In this document: positions 1-11,795 of the stretch, piece by piece
Position numbering within the stretch: position 1 is the stretch's first letter
Layout of the letters: the number at the start of each line of letters is the position of its first letter
Assembly: GCA_037833965.1 (NCBI GenBank)
Contig: AP031357.1
Coordinates: 6,468,001-6,532,000, forward strand
DNA from: Marchantia polymorpha subsp. ruderalis
Lineage: Eukaryota > Streptophyta > Marchantiopsida > Marchantiales > Marchantiaceae
Direction of reading: 5' to 3'
DNA length: 64,000 nt
Position numbers and translations under genes: made by a program
Notes under the pieces: generated by a model
Told to the model about the DNA's origin: nothing
The model's database searches: none
The model's input: only the letters and a program-made list of their open reading frames with translations

Positions 1-352
1 AAGAAAAGCCTCACGCGAATATACGAGTATACTTCCATATCTGTACAGTACAAAGATATAGTCAAGTGCCGAACCCAATTTGTAACTAGGGGCTATCTGT
101 CCGATGCTCCAGCCTGCGACTGGGACTCATCAAGATGACTGGAAAGCTGAATGACATTTAACCGAGTCGTAGGCGATAGATAGAAGGACCATCCATCGTA
201 GGAAGATAGATAGAAGTTGACATGATCGAACATATCTCACATAAGCCAAGCCACCAAAGCAAAAACGAAATTCCAACTCTCGGTAACAAGACTATGGTCG
301 AGCACCCTCCACTGCAGCCTTCACTCTGATTCTGACGAGGGATGCAGTCTCT
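1..352. other. Window edge and 3' flank of the RING-H2 gene
   Basis: No coding or RNA feature seen. This should hold the 3' untranslated region of the minus-strand RING gene. A short near-repeat around 176-216 (two copies of a 'gatagatagaagg/ttga' phrase) is the only structure noticed. Confidence 0.4.
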
Positions 353-1390
353 CTAGCAGTGAGTCATTTTCTCTGCGTCTCTTTCAGTGGTTTCCACACA
401 GGTGAGCAGAGTCTGCACAACCGGAAGCGTTCTGGTTTTCTGTTCGGGCGTGTTTTTGATTCTAGTTACATGAGCTCTGCAGCATGGACACTGGCCATGC
501 TTTGAAAGCCAAGGAGTCAAGCACTGAGGGTGGAATGCGTGGCTGCATAAGAGGACTATGGTCGTTTCTCCAGCCAGCAGCCCCTCCAAGCACACTGGGC
601 ACTCATCGCCGACCTTGCCACATACTACTGCTTCCCTAGGCAAGGCGTTGATCACAGTCGTGGTCAGGCCTGCAACTTGCTCTTGCACTTGTCCTTGCCC
701 TTGCCTTTGCCTTTGCCTTTGCCTTTGTGACGAAGTCGTTGTAGATGAGCGATTTGTACTGCGGAAGTCCAGTAGGTTCAAACACTGCTTTACTGACAAA
801 GCACATGTTGCCAGCCAATCGATCAGTCTGGAATTTCTGCTACTCTCGTCACGCCAAAAATTGCCTTCCAAGTGTATCAAACGTGCGGTGTGCGAGGATT
901 GGGGCTGGTGCTGATGCTGATGGCCTCTTGCAGCCAAATTACGCCCGCTGCTGCTGCTGCTGCTGAGGCCGATGCTTTGCGTTGGCGGAGCAACTGGCTG
1001 CAGGCGCTCGTCCAGTCGATTTCTTGCCTCCATCGCAAGGTCGCCAGGGCCAGTGGGATGGTGTCTCCGCCGGAATGATGTTGATCTTGCTCCTGACCGA
1101 TGCTCCTCTCTCGATCGATGGATGTCGGTAATGCTGTCTGCGATATTTGAACTGTTTGAGCTCACGACGATCGATCCAGATGAACTGTCTGCCGAAGTGT
1201 CTTGAGGTCGGAGATGATACTGGGAATTGGCGAGTCTAAGGTGATGCGGGTGATAATGATGGTGAGCTCCAGCCACAGCCAAACGCGATCTGTGCGTCTC
1301 GGAGCGGCGCACTCCTCCCTCGTAAGCACCATCTCGCCCTTGTCCAGCTCGAACTCGGCGCCTTCTCGCCACCTCCACACCAGGTAACAT
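353..1390 (-). CDS. RING-H2 E3 ubiquitin ligase, RHY1A-like
   Basis: Single open frame of 345 codons from ATG at 1390 to TAG at 353-355. Near the C-terminus (about residues 264-304) is a full RING-H2 finger: CPVC, then CSHAFHPQC, then CPCC, giving the C3H2C3 pattern that binds two zinc ions and recruits an E2. The order of parts resembles Arabidopsis RHY1A: a His/Ser-rich disordered N-terminus, a basic helix (LAMEARNRLDERL), then a short segment (LTTTVINALPREAV) just before the RING. RHY1A itself is shorter, about 250 aa. The extra length is low complexity: a Ser run from CTG repeats and a Q/R-G run from CCTTTG repeats. A second open frame overlaps the 5' end up to 1506 but has no ATG, so the start or a first intron could differ. 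Expected role is substrate ubiquitination; the substrate is unknown. RING call is firm, subfamily moderate. Confidence 0.8.
   Translation of the reverse strand: MLPGVEVARRRRVRAGQGRDGAYEGGVRRSETHRSRLAVAGAHHHYHPHHLRLANSQYHLRPQDTSADSSSGSIVVSSNSSNIADSITDIHRSREEHRSGARSTSFRRRHHPTGPGDLAMEARNRLDERLQPVAPPTQSIGLSSSSSSGRNLAARGHQHQHQPQSSHTARLIHLEGNFWRDESSRNSRLIDWLATCALSVKQCLNLLDFRSTNRSSTTTSSQRQRQRQRQGQGQVQEQVAGLTTTVINALPREAVVCGKVGDECPVCLEGLLAGETTIVLLCSHAFHPQCLTPWLSKHGQCPCCRAHVTRIKNTPEQKTRTLPVVQTLLTCVETTERDAEKMTHC
693..727. repeat. CCTTTG-type hexanucleotide repeat inside the RING gene
   Basis: About five and a half units of a CCTTTG/CCCTTG hexamer. On the minus strand it encodes the alternating Q-R then Q-G run upstream of the RING finger. 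In-frame hexamers can change length without breaking the frame. Confidence 0.85.
947..965. repeat. CTG trinucleotide repeat inside the RING gene
   Basis: Six CTG units. Read on the minus strand as AGC codons they make the six-serine run of the RING protein's disordered region. Confidence 0.85.
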
Positions 1391-2451
1391 CGTCCTTGCG
1401 GCCCAACAGACTGAGAGACGTGATTTCTGAGCTGCTCAATTACGAGGCTCAGTTTGCTCCCTGCTCTAGAGAGCTTCGGAATGACAGTCTCACGGACGAC
1501 TGCCAAGAATCACAAGACAGGAACCGAAAGCACGACGAACTGTCTTCTAACACAACGTTGAGCGAAGAGAGTTAATCACCATGACAATCTCTCTTACTTC
1601 AGATTTTTCCGAGCCTGACTACTGAAGTTATACACATAACAGAACTCTAAACGTCAAAGCGTTTTTGTAATCTGCACTTGCACTCTGATCCAGTTTGTAG
1701 CTGGTGATCTCACTCTGGATTCCAAAGCTCCCACTGGAAATTTTTTCTGCCTTTAATGGCAGGATTGGGCTGCACCCTGATGCACACAAAGGTGAGGACG
1801 GCTACCACAAGCATTGAGGCGATTCTCGCTATGTGAAGTGCGCGCAGGCAAGGTACGGGACATGTAGTTAAGGACATCGCCATCAAGGTCTTCGTGTTCA
1901 GGGAGCGGATCCGACCAGAGCCATCATGATTATGGTGTTTGAATCCAGTCATTTTCATCCCATACTGTGTGGAATCGAACTTTAATTCGCTCTCTGTAAA
2001 GTGAGACACTGAGACAGAGGGCCATCGGATTTGGGCCAGCCTGAAAAGAGATTCATGGCAGACCCTGAAAAAATAATATTTTCTGGTCTGCCTGCCGAAA
2101 GCCAGGGCACCCGATAAGGTGGGCCAAGATGCACATGGAACTTTTTGCTTGTTGCACTTCAGGGAGTCATAAGATGGTGGCGCTCACAACCGGATTCCTG
2201 TGCAATCATGCTCTAAACCTCGGACACCTTTTCCCGACTACTAGTGTGAAAGTAAATCCGTACTTTTCTCGCTCGCAGCTGATGAGGTACGTCTCCGAAC
2301 TCCTTCCCCGTTGCCTGATCTGCTCGTCGCGCACAGATGTCTGTCGCTCCTCCAACCGATTCCAATAGTTCAGTGTACAGGAGCTGCTGCAGGAGGGAGG
2401 GAGGGAGGGAGGGGAGGGGAGAAGGTGCTCAGAGATTTCGGCAGTTTTCGG
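1391..2451. other. Intergenic stretch upstream of the RING gene
   Basis: This should contain the RING-gene promoter. A 99-codon minus-strand frame (1710-2009) encodes one hydrophobic segment, but I recognise nothing in it and do not call it a gene. The right end (2392-2421) is a GGGA-rich purine tract. Confidence 0.35.
2392..2421. repeat. GGGA-type purine tract
   Basis: Uninterrupted run of GGAG/GGGA units, purine on the plus strand throughout. It lies just downstream of the possible small minus-strand gene at 2452-2911. Confidence 0.8.
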
Positions 2452-2911
2452 TCAAAGCTCCTCGTTGAACGAGCATAAAAAATCGCGCAGGAGCTTCACG
2501 GAACTGAGCCGGGGCCCCGTGGGCTCTTTTCGAGGGGGCCCGTAGCTGCTCGCCATGACACAGTGGTCGGACGAGGGTGGAGGCACGGTCTCGAGCTCGT
2601 CGTACTGTTCCGACTTTGTTGTCTGCATCACCATGACTTCACAGCTCCAGCTCCAGCTCCCGCGTTCAGTTCCAACATGATTCCCTTCCAAAAGCTGGAC
2701 GGGCCCTTTGTTCTTCTGAGGACGAGGATTGGATTTTCGGTTCACGTGCTGCGCCATTGCCTCCCTTACGCTCACCGCACACTCGCACACGCAGAATATT
2801 TCGACCCCTCTCATCATTGCGCTTCTCCCTTTCCTCAGGCTCGAATTTTCCTTTTTTTTTTATGAGCTTTACGTTGAATATACCGTCCTCAATAAAATAT
2901 ATCTCTTCCAT
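2452..2911 (-). CDS. Possible small unrecognised gene
   Basis: Two minus-strand frames overlap in a GC-richer island that ends sharply at AT-rich DNA near 2.9 kb. One starts ATG at 2911 (MEEIYFIEDG...) in good context (GAGGAAATGG). The other starts ATG at 2817 and runs 121 codons to 2452, ending in a charged, Pro-rich stretch (SSYGPPRKEPTGPRLSSVKL) and LRDFLCSFNEEL. A GT directly follows the MEEIYFIEDG codons, so the two could be exons of one gene, but I could not prove a junction. I recognise no family. The island composition and the ordinary-looking C-terminus are the only support; it could be chance. Confidence 0.25.
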
Positions 2912-3306
2912 TTCCTCGGCCAGTCCGATTCATGTTTATGTAGTATGAATATAACAAAGACATGCACTTGTTGGTATGCATTGCTAACAGGCCGTTTCAG
3001 GCTTTTGCAAGTGACGAGTAAATAATGCCTTTTTTCCATTTTATGTCAAAATTGATTTTTTTCTCATGCATCACGTATTTCTCGTTTGTGTTTCTAACAA
3101 TTATATGCTAACTATAAAATTGAAATTTTCGTAATTTTTTGGGGCAAATATATAGCTTTTCGATGCTGTTGCTTGCGCAGCTTGTTAGTTGAGTGTCTAG
3201 TGCGTTCGAATTCACACTATAGCAGATATGGATTTCATTATCTTTTCTTCCCATTTTCTGATCCCTGATAACTTTGTCTTCTTCTTCTCTTGAATTTGCA
3301 CCGTAC

Positions 3307-3331
3307 GGGGCCTGGGGCCTGGGGCCTGGGG
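3307..3331 (+). other. Potential G-quadruplex
   Basis: Four runs of GGGG, each separated by CCT (runs begin at 3307, 3314, 3321, 3328). This meets the standard G4 pattern of four runs of three or more G with loops of 1-7. It arises from a tandem GGGGCCT heptamer. It sits in AT-rich intergenic DNA with no gene within about 400 bp. Confidence 0.75.
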
Positions 3332-5204
3332 TCTAATTTCCTCAGCCTTTGGACAGCTGCGAAATGACAATGAACATTTCAAAAGCTCGAATTCGAACGT
3401 CAGATTACAGCAATGGACGGCTCAAATTAAGGAATCTCTTTGAATCCTGAAATGTAAAGTGAAGTGTTTCAGTTCCTTTGCTTTTTTATTCCATTAATGC
3501 CAAGACTATTTACCTACCGCCATCTGCGCTCTTGTATGATGACTGTTGTTTGCAGATTCTTACGCTACACGAAATTTTTTGCCTGCTTCCATGTAAGGCT
3601 CGAAGAATCATTTTCACTATTTCTGTCACCACATGCAACAACCCTACAAGCTTGCATAGTCCCTCGTTCAAACCTCTTGTATCACCAGGAAACACCAACA
3701 CATCTTCGCTGCACTAACGAAGTGGGCCCTTCCCTTTCTAAAAGTATTTGTTCACCTGATTATGAACATTTGAGTAGTGTGACTTACATTTTCCACATAG
3801 ATAAGATCTACCTTTCATGAAATGGCGTTATCCTCATATCACTTAATAATTGAACTCCGTTTCTTCGTTACAATTTGGAAAAAGGAGGGGATGTCAATCG
3901 AGTGTCACAAAAGCGCGTAGAATAAACTTGAGTTTTAATGCAATATTGTATATTTCATGCAATACTTTGGAATAATCTTTTCTACCAGTCAGCTTCACAA
4001 GCTTTATTGATTGAGCCATTTTATCATGTTTCCATGCATGGTAGAGATAATATATATCACAATAATTTACTAACTTATAGTTGCCCTCACAAGGATTGAT
4101 TCATGACTTGCCGTTCACAAACATCATGCAATGCTCTGTATGCAATCTCAGTACTGTAAATCATATAAATTTAAAGTCATATCCATAATGAAGAGAAACA
4201 ACTTATTTTGTAATCGTTATTCAAAATATATGACTTGCAACATGATACAAATTTTAGAATTTATATGAATTCATGTTATTATTAATAAATTCATGGTGAA
4301 GTTAAAAAGAAATTCAAACTCCTGAGTTTGATCATATTTGATTATTACAGTTTCTCACTGTGATATGTAGTTTCATAGCAATGTACTTTATCTAATCTGA
4401 TTGTGATTCAATCATTTTGAATTATGCTGAGTAAATCTCACATCTATTAAAAATAAATATTTTGTTAAAAAAAATTATTTTCTGAATGTATTGCATCCTG
4501 CATGATCTTTCTTATTACCCGTCTATATTATAAATTCAGATTCTTCTCGTTGAATCCACCTTATTACATGCATATTTATTTGTAGAATATAGATGAATAT
4601 ATAAATCTAATAAATTATATAATTTCTATAGAATTATCTATCAATATAAACATATTCAGTCATATGTGATTTTCAATCCTTGATAACTGTGAATATTCTT
4701 ATTACTTAATCTTCATGTATTACATTTTTATTGAAGAACAGAGTATAATATTCAATAAACGTGATATTCATCATTTTTAGGGTCAAAAGAGTGAAAATTA
4801 CCTGCATAATATTGAAATGAAAGTTCCCCTTAAATATATAGGAGCTATTTACATTTTTACGCTTTAGTAAATTTTTGAAAGATAATCAACGTGTCTTTGT
4901 TGTTTTGCGACCGACACAATAACAGAGTATAGTTTGAAATCAATGTTAAAATTGAAAAAATTTCGAAATTTGATTTAACGTGGAGAAAACGGACTAAAAT
5001 TAATAAAAAAGAATTTAAAAGATTCAATTTTCCAATGTCCAATTCTTACTAGATAACGAGCTAATGAATCTCCTTCTTTTTGCCATTGAAATTTCCAGTC
5101 TAAAAATTCGACCTCTTTGGGAGATGAAGTGGAAAAGAAAATTCTGTGAAATAATCAGATCGAAAAAAATTCTGAAGGCAAAAACTCGGGAAATAGTTGC
5201 GCGG

Positions 5205-5555
5205 GGCAACTCTGACATGAGATTCATATCATGTAACAAGGACGCTTGTTTTGTACACGATAGCGATGAGGAGCTGGCAAAGGAGATTGCGCCAGAGGGA
5301 CGAAAGCGATGGCGGTTAATGGTCAAAAGGTCGGCGCAAATGGCCTTCTGAGATCTGGAGCAAAGACAGAAGTTCCAAACTGGAGATCTGAAAGGATTGG
5401 GGACTCTGTATGTCATAACATATCGAGGGACCTACAAATATCTCCATGTCCCTAGCATAACCATGGTTATCAGTTCTCTCATCATCACTGTCGTCTCCAA
5501 CAACAAAGTCCTCGTTACATGGTTTGGATTCCATGTCAGAGTTGGAACCACGAAA
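5205..5555. repeat. Diverged inverted repeat, arms about 80 bp
   Basis: The plus strand at about 5205-5290 and the minus strand at about 5555-5475 share an aligned segment, including AACTCTGACATG, CATGTAAC.AGGAC and GATGA.GAG, at roughly 70-75% identity by eye. Both arms read as related peptides when translated (a NSDM..CN.D..DSD.E pattern). The spacer is about 185 bp. Reads as two opposed copies of an old repeat or gene fragment. Confidence 0.55.
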
Positions 5556-8500
5556 TACTTCAATTAATCTTGACAATCCAATTTAATCTTTTCTGTAATA
5601 TGCTGCTAATTATTTAATTCCTTGCTTATTACCTACTTTTCTTTCTGGACCACACTCTCTGCGTTAGTGGATATGCCACCACCACACTCGGTAGGGGAGT
5701 ACGTGACTCAGCATTACTGTGTTTATAAAACCTGCAGAGATTTAAGATTTAGCACACAGTTGAGTGTCTCCGTTTAATTATTACAATTCTCAATGCGACT
5801 ATATAATAAACATAACATGCAAAACGCTTAGTACCAAAAGATGTGAAAATCAGCCTATCCAATTAGAACATTCTCACCAACTCATATGCAACGGGCGTAG
5901 TCCAGTAACCATTTGGCATACTTTCAAACGAATTAGTAAATTGGAACGACGCTAAAAAAAATAATGTACACATTGATTTTATCTTAGGAATCTTCTATGA
6001 TAGTAATATATGCATTGTAAAATTTAGACTTTACTATGCTCATAAAGGATTCTATTTAGAGAAAAAACTGGAATGTTAAATCTAAATTTCAATATGTAAT
6101 AATTCATTTGATCAATGCTAATAATCTAAATACTCAACAGATTGGGTTCATATCAGAAAGGGCAGAATATAACGTTCATATATTATATTTCCCATGAAGT
6201 GAACTTCACTTCAGAAGATATTTTCTCTAGCATCGACAATGCTACTCCTGGAACACGAGTAAAAAGTATATTCCAGGACCAGCCCCTTCTTACAAGAACT
6301 GGATCCCTAGCGTTTTGACCTGTAGCAGAAGAAAACAACAAGCACAAAGGACCATGGCTGGCTGGCTGGAGTTTTCAGTTTCTGGAATAATGACTTTCGG
6401 CACATGCATGATTATGAAGAGGATACTTTACGTTACGACCCAGCAGACTTTACAGTAATCTTTGTCGGGAATGGCTGACTCAATATTGAAAGCGGTCGAC
6501 TTCAGGTCCACTCATGAATTCAGTTGTTTGTCTCATAACTTCTACCAATTTCGCTACCCGTGTTTGAAGTGTCAGTTTTCCATGAATCCTGGTGCTAACT
6601 GCTCACTTAGATATGTTTTCACGTACAGCTCGGGTCCATAAACAAACACGTCGAGGATTCTTGGTGGAAATGTCATGAATATCGAGATTCATTAGTTATA
6701 ATAGAATTAAACATATTACATCAAATGGAACTTTCACACCCACTTGCTTACCTCAACAACAGTTGTATGATTGGGAATGGCGTCACAGTTTATGTCAAAT
6801 ACAGTAAAAGCTTGAAACGTCTTTGACGTCAGATAAATCACGTAAGCGATATCGCATGTATACAGATCGATATTGAAAATCGGTCTAGGTTATTTACGTT
6901 GTTCTAATGATAAGATGGCCTTTATAAACATGAAGACTCTCTAGTTCACAACGCTAATTCAGTTGAGAGTCAGTTCAAAGATGGTGTCTTCATATATTTT
7001 TTGAAATTTGTTTGACGAGGATAGGTGACGGCACCGTAATTTGTCAGGACAAATCAAGATGCAAGTAATGGAGACTAAGAGATTTAGCTCGTTTTCCATT
7101 ACGTATGCAATTAATCATCGTATGCAATTAATCATACCTGCAGGAGGTACCATACAATGGTAAAGAGAGTAATCTTCGTTATAAGTTTTATGCTATCTGC
7201 AATATACTTACTTGATATATTCAGCTGCTCTTGGGTTGCATGTTACAAGAGTTAGAACAGAAGGTTCAATTTTATCCGCGCTAATATATTCCTTTCCAAC
7301 TGAGAACTAGTAACAATCCTTGAGAGTTACTTTGATCTAAATACATAGACACATAATGAGAAGTTGAATAAATGACTGAGTATGAAAAAAACAGCTGCTT
7401 CTCATTCAGTTGCAGCCATAGACATTGTCCTGAGTCAATAGCCTTGTGTGTAGCTTTTCTCGTCAACAATCCACCTCTCATATGCAACTTTTTTTTCTAG
7501 ATTTGGGTAAGAGCTTCATGATAGTAATCCGAGAGAAGACAAACACTCAAAAAGAAAGGGTCAATTGCGAACCAGAATGCTCTTTTTTTTTATATACATG
7601 CTCCATGCAAAAAACAAAAATTAAGAGTCTTCATGTGCAACTAAATAGTCGGCTTTCCCTCAGGCTCCATCTTTAAAGCATTAGATACCCATCTCCTCAA
7701 TGCTCACAACAAACCTAACTTCACCGTTTGCTGATCTATTTTCAAGACTAGAATTATTCCAGACCTACTGTCACAAAAGACAATTTTCATCTCAGTTGAA
7801 GCCAATCTTGTGCATGATAAGCTGAAAGTTTTGTCCCCCTAAACAGTAGCTATGAAGCTAAATGGCAAAAATCCTATTCACTATAGTAGGTCTCCTTGAT
7901 TGTTAGAGTCATGTTAACCACTACTATATATATACATATATATTTTATGTAGTAAAAGATGAGGCAAGATCACATGTTTATATGTTGAAATATTATAGTA
8001 ATATCTTCTTCCATCATAATAGTAATGTCACGTCTATGCAAAAACAATGAACCTCATATGCGTGTTTATTTTCATGAAAAATGCGTGTTTTGCACTTTCA
8101 TATAATGATAATTCCTATTTATCATGATTTGGAATCAGATTTCTTCCTGAATATAGAAAATAACGTTATGAAAAGACAAAGACAAGATAATTGTCATGCA
8201 GTACAAAACTAAATATTTAAAGTAACTCCAAATTTTTTTGGGGATATGTTATACGGTAGATGTATAACGCCATGCACAATAATGACATTATGAGCAACAG
8301 GATTTAAAAACTGACCGTGATTTTGCTAGATTTTAATTTCTGGGCTCAAAAAGAAAAGGTGGAAGGTAAAACAGGCATGCATTTTTCAACAATTTTTTTG
8401 TTACAAATAATTATCACGCTAGGTGCATATTTATATACAACTATTAAAGTCGATAGAAAAATAAAAAGAGTATGCAATATATATGTTCATTTTCTTATCA

Positions 8501-11335
8501 CACGAGATATGAAAAACCTTACGTAACTTGGATTCTGACATATACATTTCATACATACAACTTCTTAACTTCAAGTAACCTATATGTCTAAGTAACTTAC
8601 TTCCATGTCATGATTTTATCTACAGTCTTGAATGGTAACTAAAGTGAGAGATTTAAAGCTAACAATCTTTCTAATCTTTTATAGAAAACCAAAGATAGAA
8701 AAAACAACTGCATTACAATAAAAATCAGTGACTGTAATGTATGATGTAATGATAGAATAATTGAAGCATTATTCTACATTGTTAGAAAAATATAAACTGT
8801 AGAAGTATGTAAATATAAGTTACTACTTAAAGCATACTACTTAAGTAAGATTCTTCTTATCAAGCATTGCCAATAGCGTAGAAAGGACAATAACGAACAT
8901 TATATTTGTAATTATCTCATAACCTTTAGAGCATTATGTGCAGTAAGTTCAGAATGACTTTCACGTTCTAGGAAATGTATGTACATTGAAGGTCTAAGTT
9001 TCAATGATTCATGAATTGCGTATTGGATATTGGTTAGATAATTAGAGTTTGTACCTTGAAAAAATATATGTGAAGAAATTATGATAAGCTTTCTACTTAA
9101 TCGTGTACATGTTAAAACGAAGTTTTGAATCGGTACATGGGAAATTTCGATTTAAGATGTTCTGCCCAAGAGTCTTGTGGAGGAAAAGATTTTATACAGT
9201 CCAATTGTCAAATTTCTATATAAAAAAAAAAGCAATATAGAATTCACACATTTGACTAAATAATTCTGAGTCAAATGCTTCCATTTTCCAAGAGTTCTCG
9301 CTCTTTGTTTCTGCTCTACTTTCTTCTCTACAAGTATATAATGACTGATTTCCCCTGTGAATTATTAAAGATTCCGTGTCGGTTTTAAGTTACAAATATG
9401 TTTCAATTTTAGTTTAAGTAAAATTCATATATTTAATACTAAATCTATTTGCTAAAACCTTCATAAAAAAACTAGGAGAAGACCCCTAGATAAATATTCC
9501 TTCATCACATTTAAAATTTAAAATTTTTTCAATTTTTCCTTGTTTATTTTAGAAACATTTATTTTGGTCATATTTGTCAAACTTCGCTCTCTCATTCTTA
9601 TTTCTTCTCTTCAAAATTTTCTTTAATCTGCTTGTGGCCTTCTTATGGCCCCTCTAATGCTTCGTCTCAATGAATGGAAGTTCACTTGGCTCCTGCAGCT
9701 GTAAGCTATCACTTGATCACTCTATGTAAGGAAGTATCACTTCATGTATACAGAACAAGGGGGTTTCAGACACCGAAATTTGAGGTGCACATATGATATA
9801 ATTATAACTACAACTCACTGTAATATAATTACAAATAGGAGATGTCTTTCCATCTTCGAGATGGAAATACATTTCAAAATTTTGCGAGACAGAAGATGAG
9901 AATGTGTAATAATTTTTTTTATTCATGATAAAATTCAGCAAATCCAGTTTCATTTTTTCGAGAGTGCTATGTAGGACGCGAAACTAGCAGGGACACATCC
10001 ACTAGTCTACTCCCGAGCTGAAAGCTGTGCATATTGATAAATATCTCAATGCATACTTATAGAAATGGCTATCATAAGGAGCAGGATTATATTCCAAACG
10101 ACAGTTTTCTAGGTGAACTCCATTTACAATGTAGCATACAAGTTATGAAAAAAAAATTTGGCACACATTTTCCAATACATAGATATAAAGTGATTTTTTA
10201 TTTTAAATTTCAAGGCTTCCTAAAAATTTCCTGAATAATGTTGTATCTCATGTATATTTGATAGAAGAAAATCCATAATATAAAAAATAATTACTAAAAT
10301 CCTACCTTACATTATAACCTTATTATACTTCATTTGATTCTGACATATACACTCCACTTAGAAGTTTGACTAACTTGAGCCCCTAATAACGACATGTTCC
10401 ACGAAGTAGCAGCCACTTGAATCATGTAGAGTGGTTTCAAAGCATGAGCATACTCAGGCACAATTGAAGAAGACAAAATTTGATCGAAATGTTCAATTGA
10501 TCCATACATGTGATCAACTTCTGGATACAATGAGCTGATCTTCTTGTTAATTCACTGTCAGAGACCCTTCATATTTCATTACTTTCGAAGTTGGAAAACT
10601 CCATAAACACTTACATTACATCCTGGAATTATGTTGCTATATCACAAATGTTCTCCTTGTACAATGTCGACTCATCATCCAGACTTGATCTGCAAGGGTG
10701 AATGGGTTCAGTATAAATGATTCTAGTACAACGAGTCAAGGCTCGGTATCTGCGTTTTGAGTAATACTGATGACTGCATGGAATTCAGAAACCTTAAAGT
10801 CTGCATGTACCACCGGCGGCTATTCTGCACAATCACCCCTTGCGCCTCATGCTGGAGCTTATAATGACGCTACTTTCTCATTCTCTTCGGTCTTTGGACC
10901 TTCTTCAACGTGAGTAGAGAAATGTTGCACATTTGGGAATGCTCACGAATCGGTGTATGAGTTCCTAATCCTCAATATGCAGCAAACAAAGCGCAATGCA
11001 CCGAAGCAGTTCCACCAAAGCTAGACAAGCTTTCTAAAATATGAGGCAGTAGCGACATACATGGAGCGTTAGCCCACTTTAATTCCGCGACCTCACTTTC
11101 AGGGAAAAACTGTTGAGTGTTTATAAATCTGCCGTCGGAATTGACCTGTCACCAAAGCACTGTATTGAGAAATTACGATTTCGAACTAGCAACAGTGACA
11201 ACGTGTTGAATACGAGCTTTTGTCAGAAAGTTTTGTTCCGCTGTTGGTCGAGGAATTGGTAGGGTCAAACTCTTTCTGATCAAACCATGGAATGTGGTTT
11301 CATTCAAACCTCAAGGTGTCAAGCAATTCAGGCAG

Positions 11336-11344
11336 TATATAAAG
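11336..11344 (+). promoter_or_regulatory. TATA box candidate
   Basis: TATATAAAG in an AT-moderate context, 247 bp upstream of an ATG in good context at 11583. TATA matches are expected by chance in AT-rich DNA, so support rests on the downstream ORF. Confidence 0.3.
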
Positions 11345-11582
11345 CACTTGAGCAGCTCATATGCACAAATAACCTCGGTATCTCAGAACTCCACAGGAGC
11401 CTACGATAAACACTTGCACACAACAGCATTTCTGAAAAGGCATTCTAAGACTTGATTAGACGAGTGACAAATTAATCCCCATTTTCATCAAATCTTCAGA
11501 AAGAGTGTCCACCTGTAATTCTGGACGCTGAATAGCTGATTCAGTTCTTTGTTTCGAAGAGAGTATCTCATCGTTTTGCTCC

Positions 11583-11795
11583 ATGGCTGACCACAATGAT
11601 TTCTTCGGCGATGACGATTCCCCTCCGTGGCTGACTGCAAACCAAGAACCTGACATTGAGCAGAACGATCTGAATGCCTTTTTCCTGACTGCAGGAGTAA
11701 CAGGTGTGCCTGCTCCTTACACCACTGAAAGACCGACGCTCACAGATACAGCAATGTTGAGGCTGCATGGGAGCGCGAGCACTTTCAGTGGCTAG
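11583..11795 (+). CDS. Possible small ORF or first exon, acidic N-terminus
   Basis: ATG at 11583 in a good plant context (CTCCATGGCT), 70 codons to TAG at 11793-11795. The peptide starts MADHNDFFGDDDSPPW and is acidic, with no membrane segment or signal peptide. A TATA-like box lies about 250 bp upstream. I recognise no family, and no partner exon was found downstream. It may be a fragment of a dead gene. Confidence 0.2.
   Translation: MADHNDFFGDDDSPPWLTANQEPDIEQNDLNAFFLTAGVTGVPAPYTTERPTLTDTAMLRLHGSASTFSG

Larger units (their letters stand above)
2912..11335. other. AT-rich gene-poor stretch
   Basis: No supported gene in about 8.4 kb. Frames are short and biased by AT content. Items inside are listed separately: a G-quadruplex motif at 3307-3331 and a diverged inverted repeat at 5205-5290 / 5475-5555. 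Two short phrases beginning GATTCTGACATATACA (near 8530 and 10337) suggest old dispersed repeats. Confidence 0.5.
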
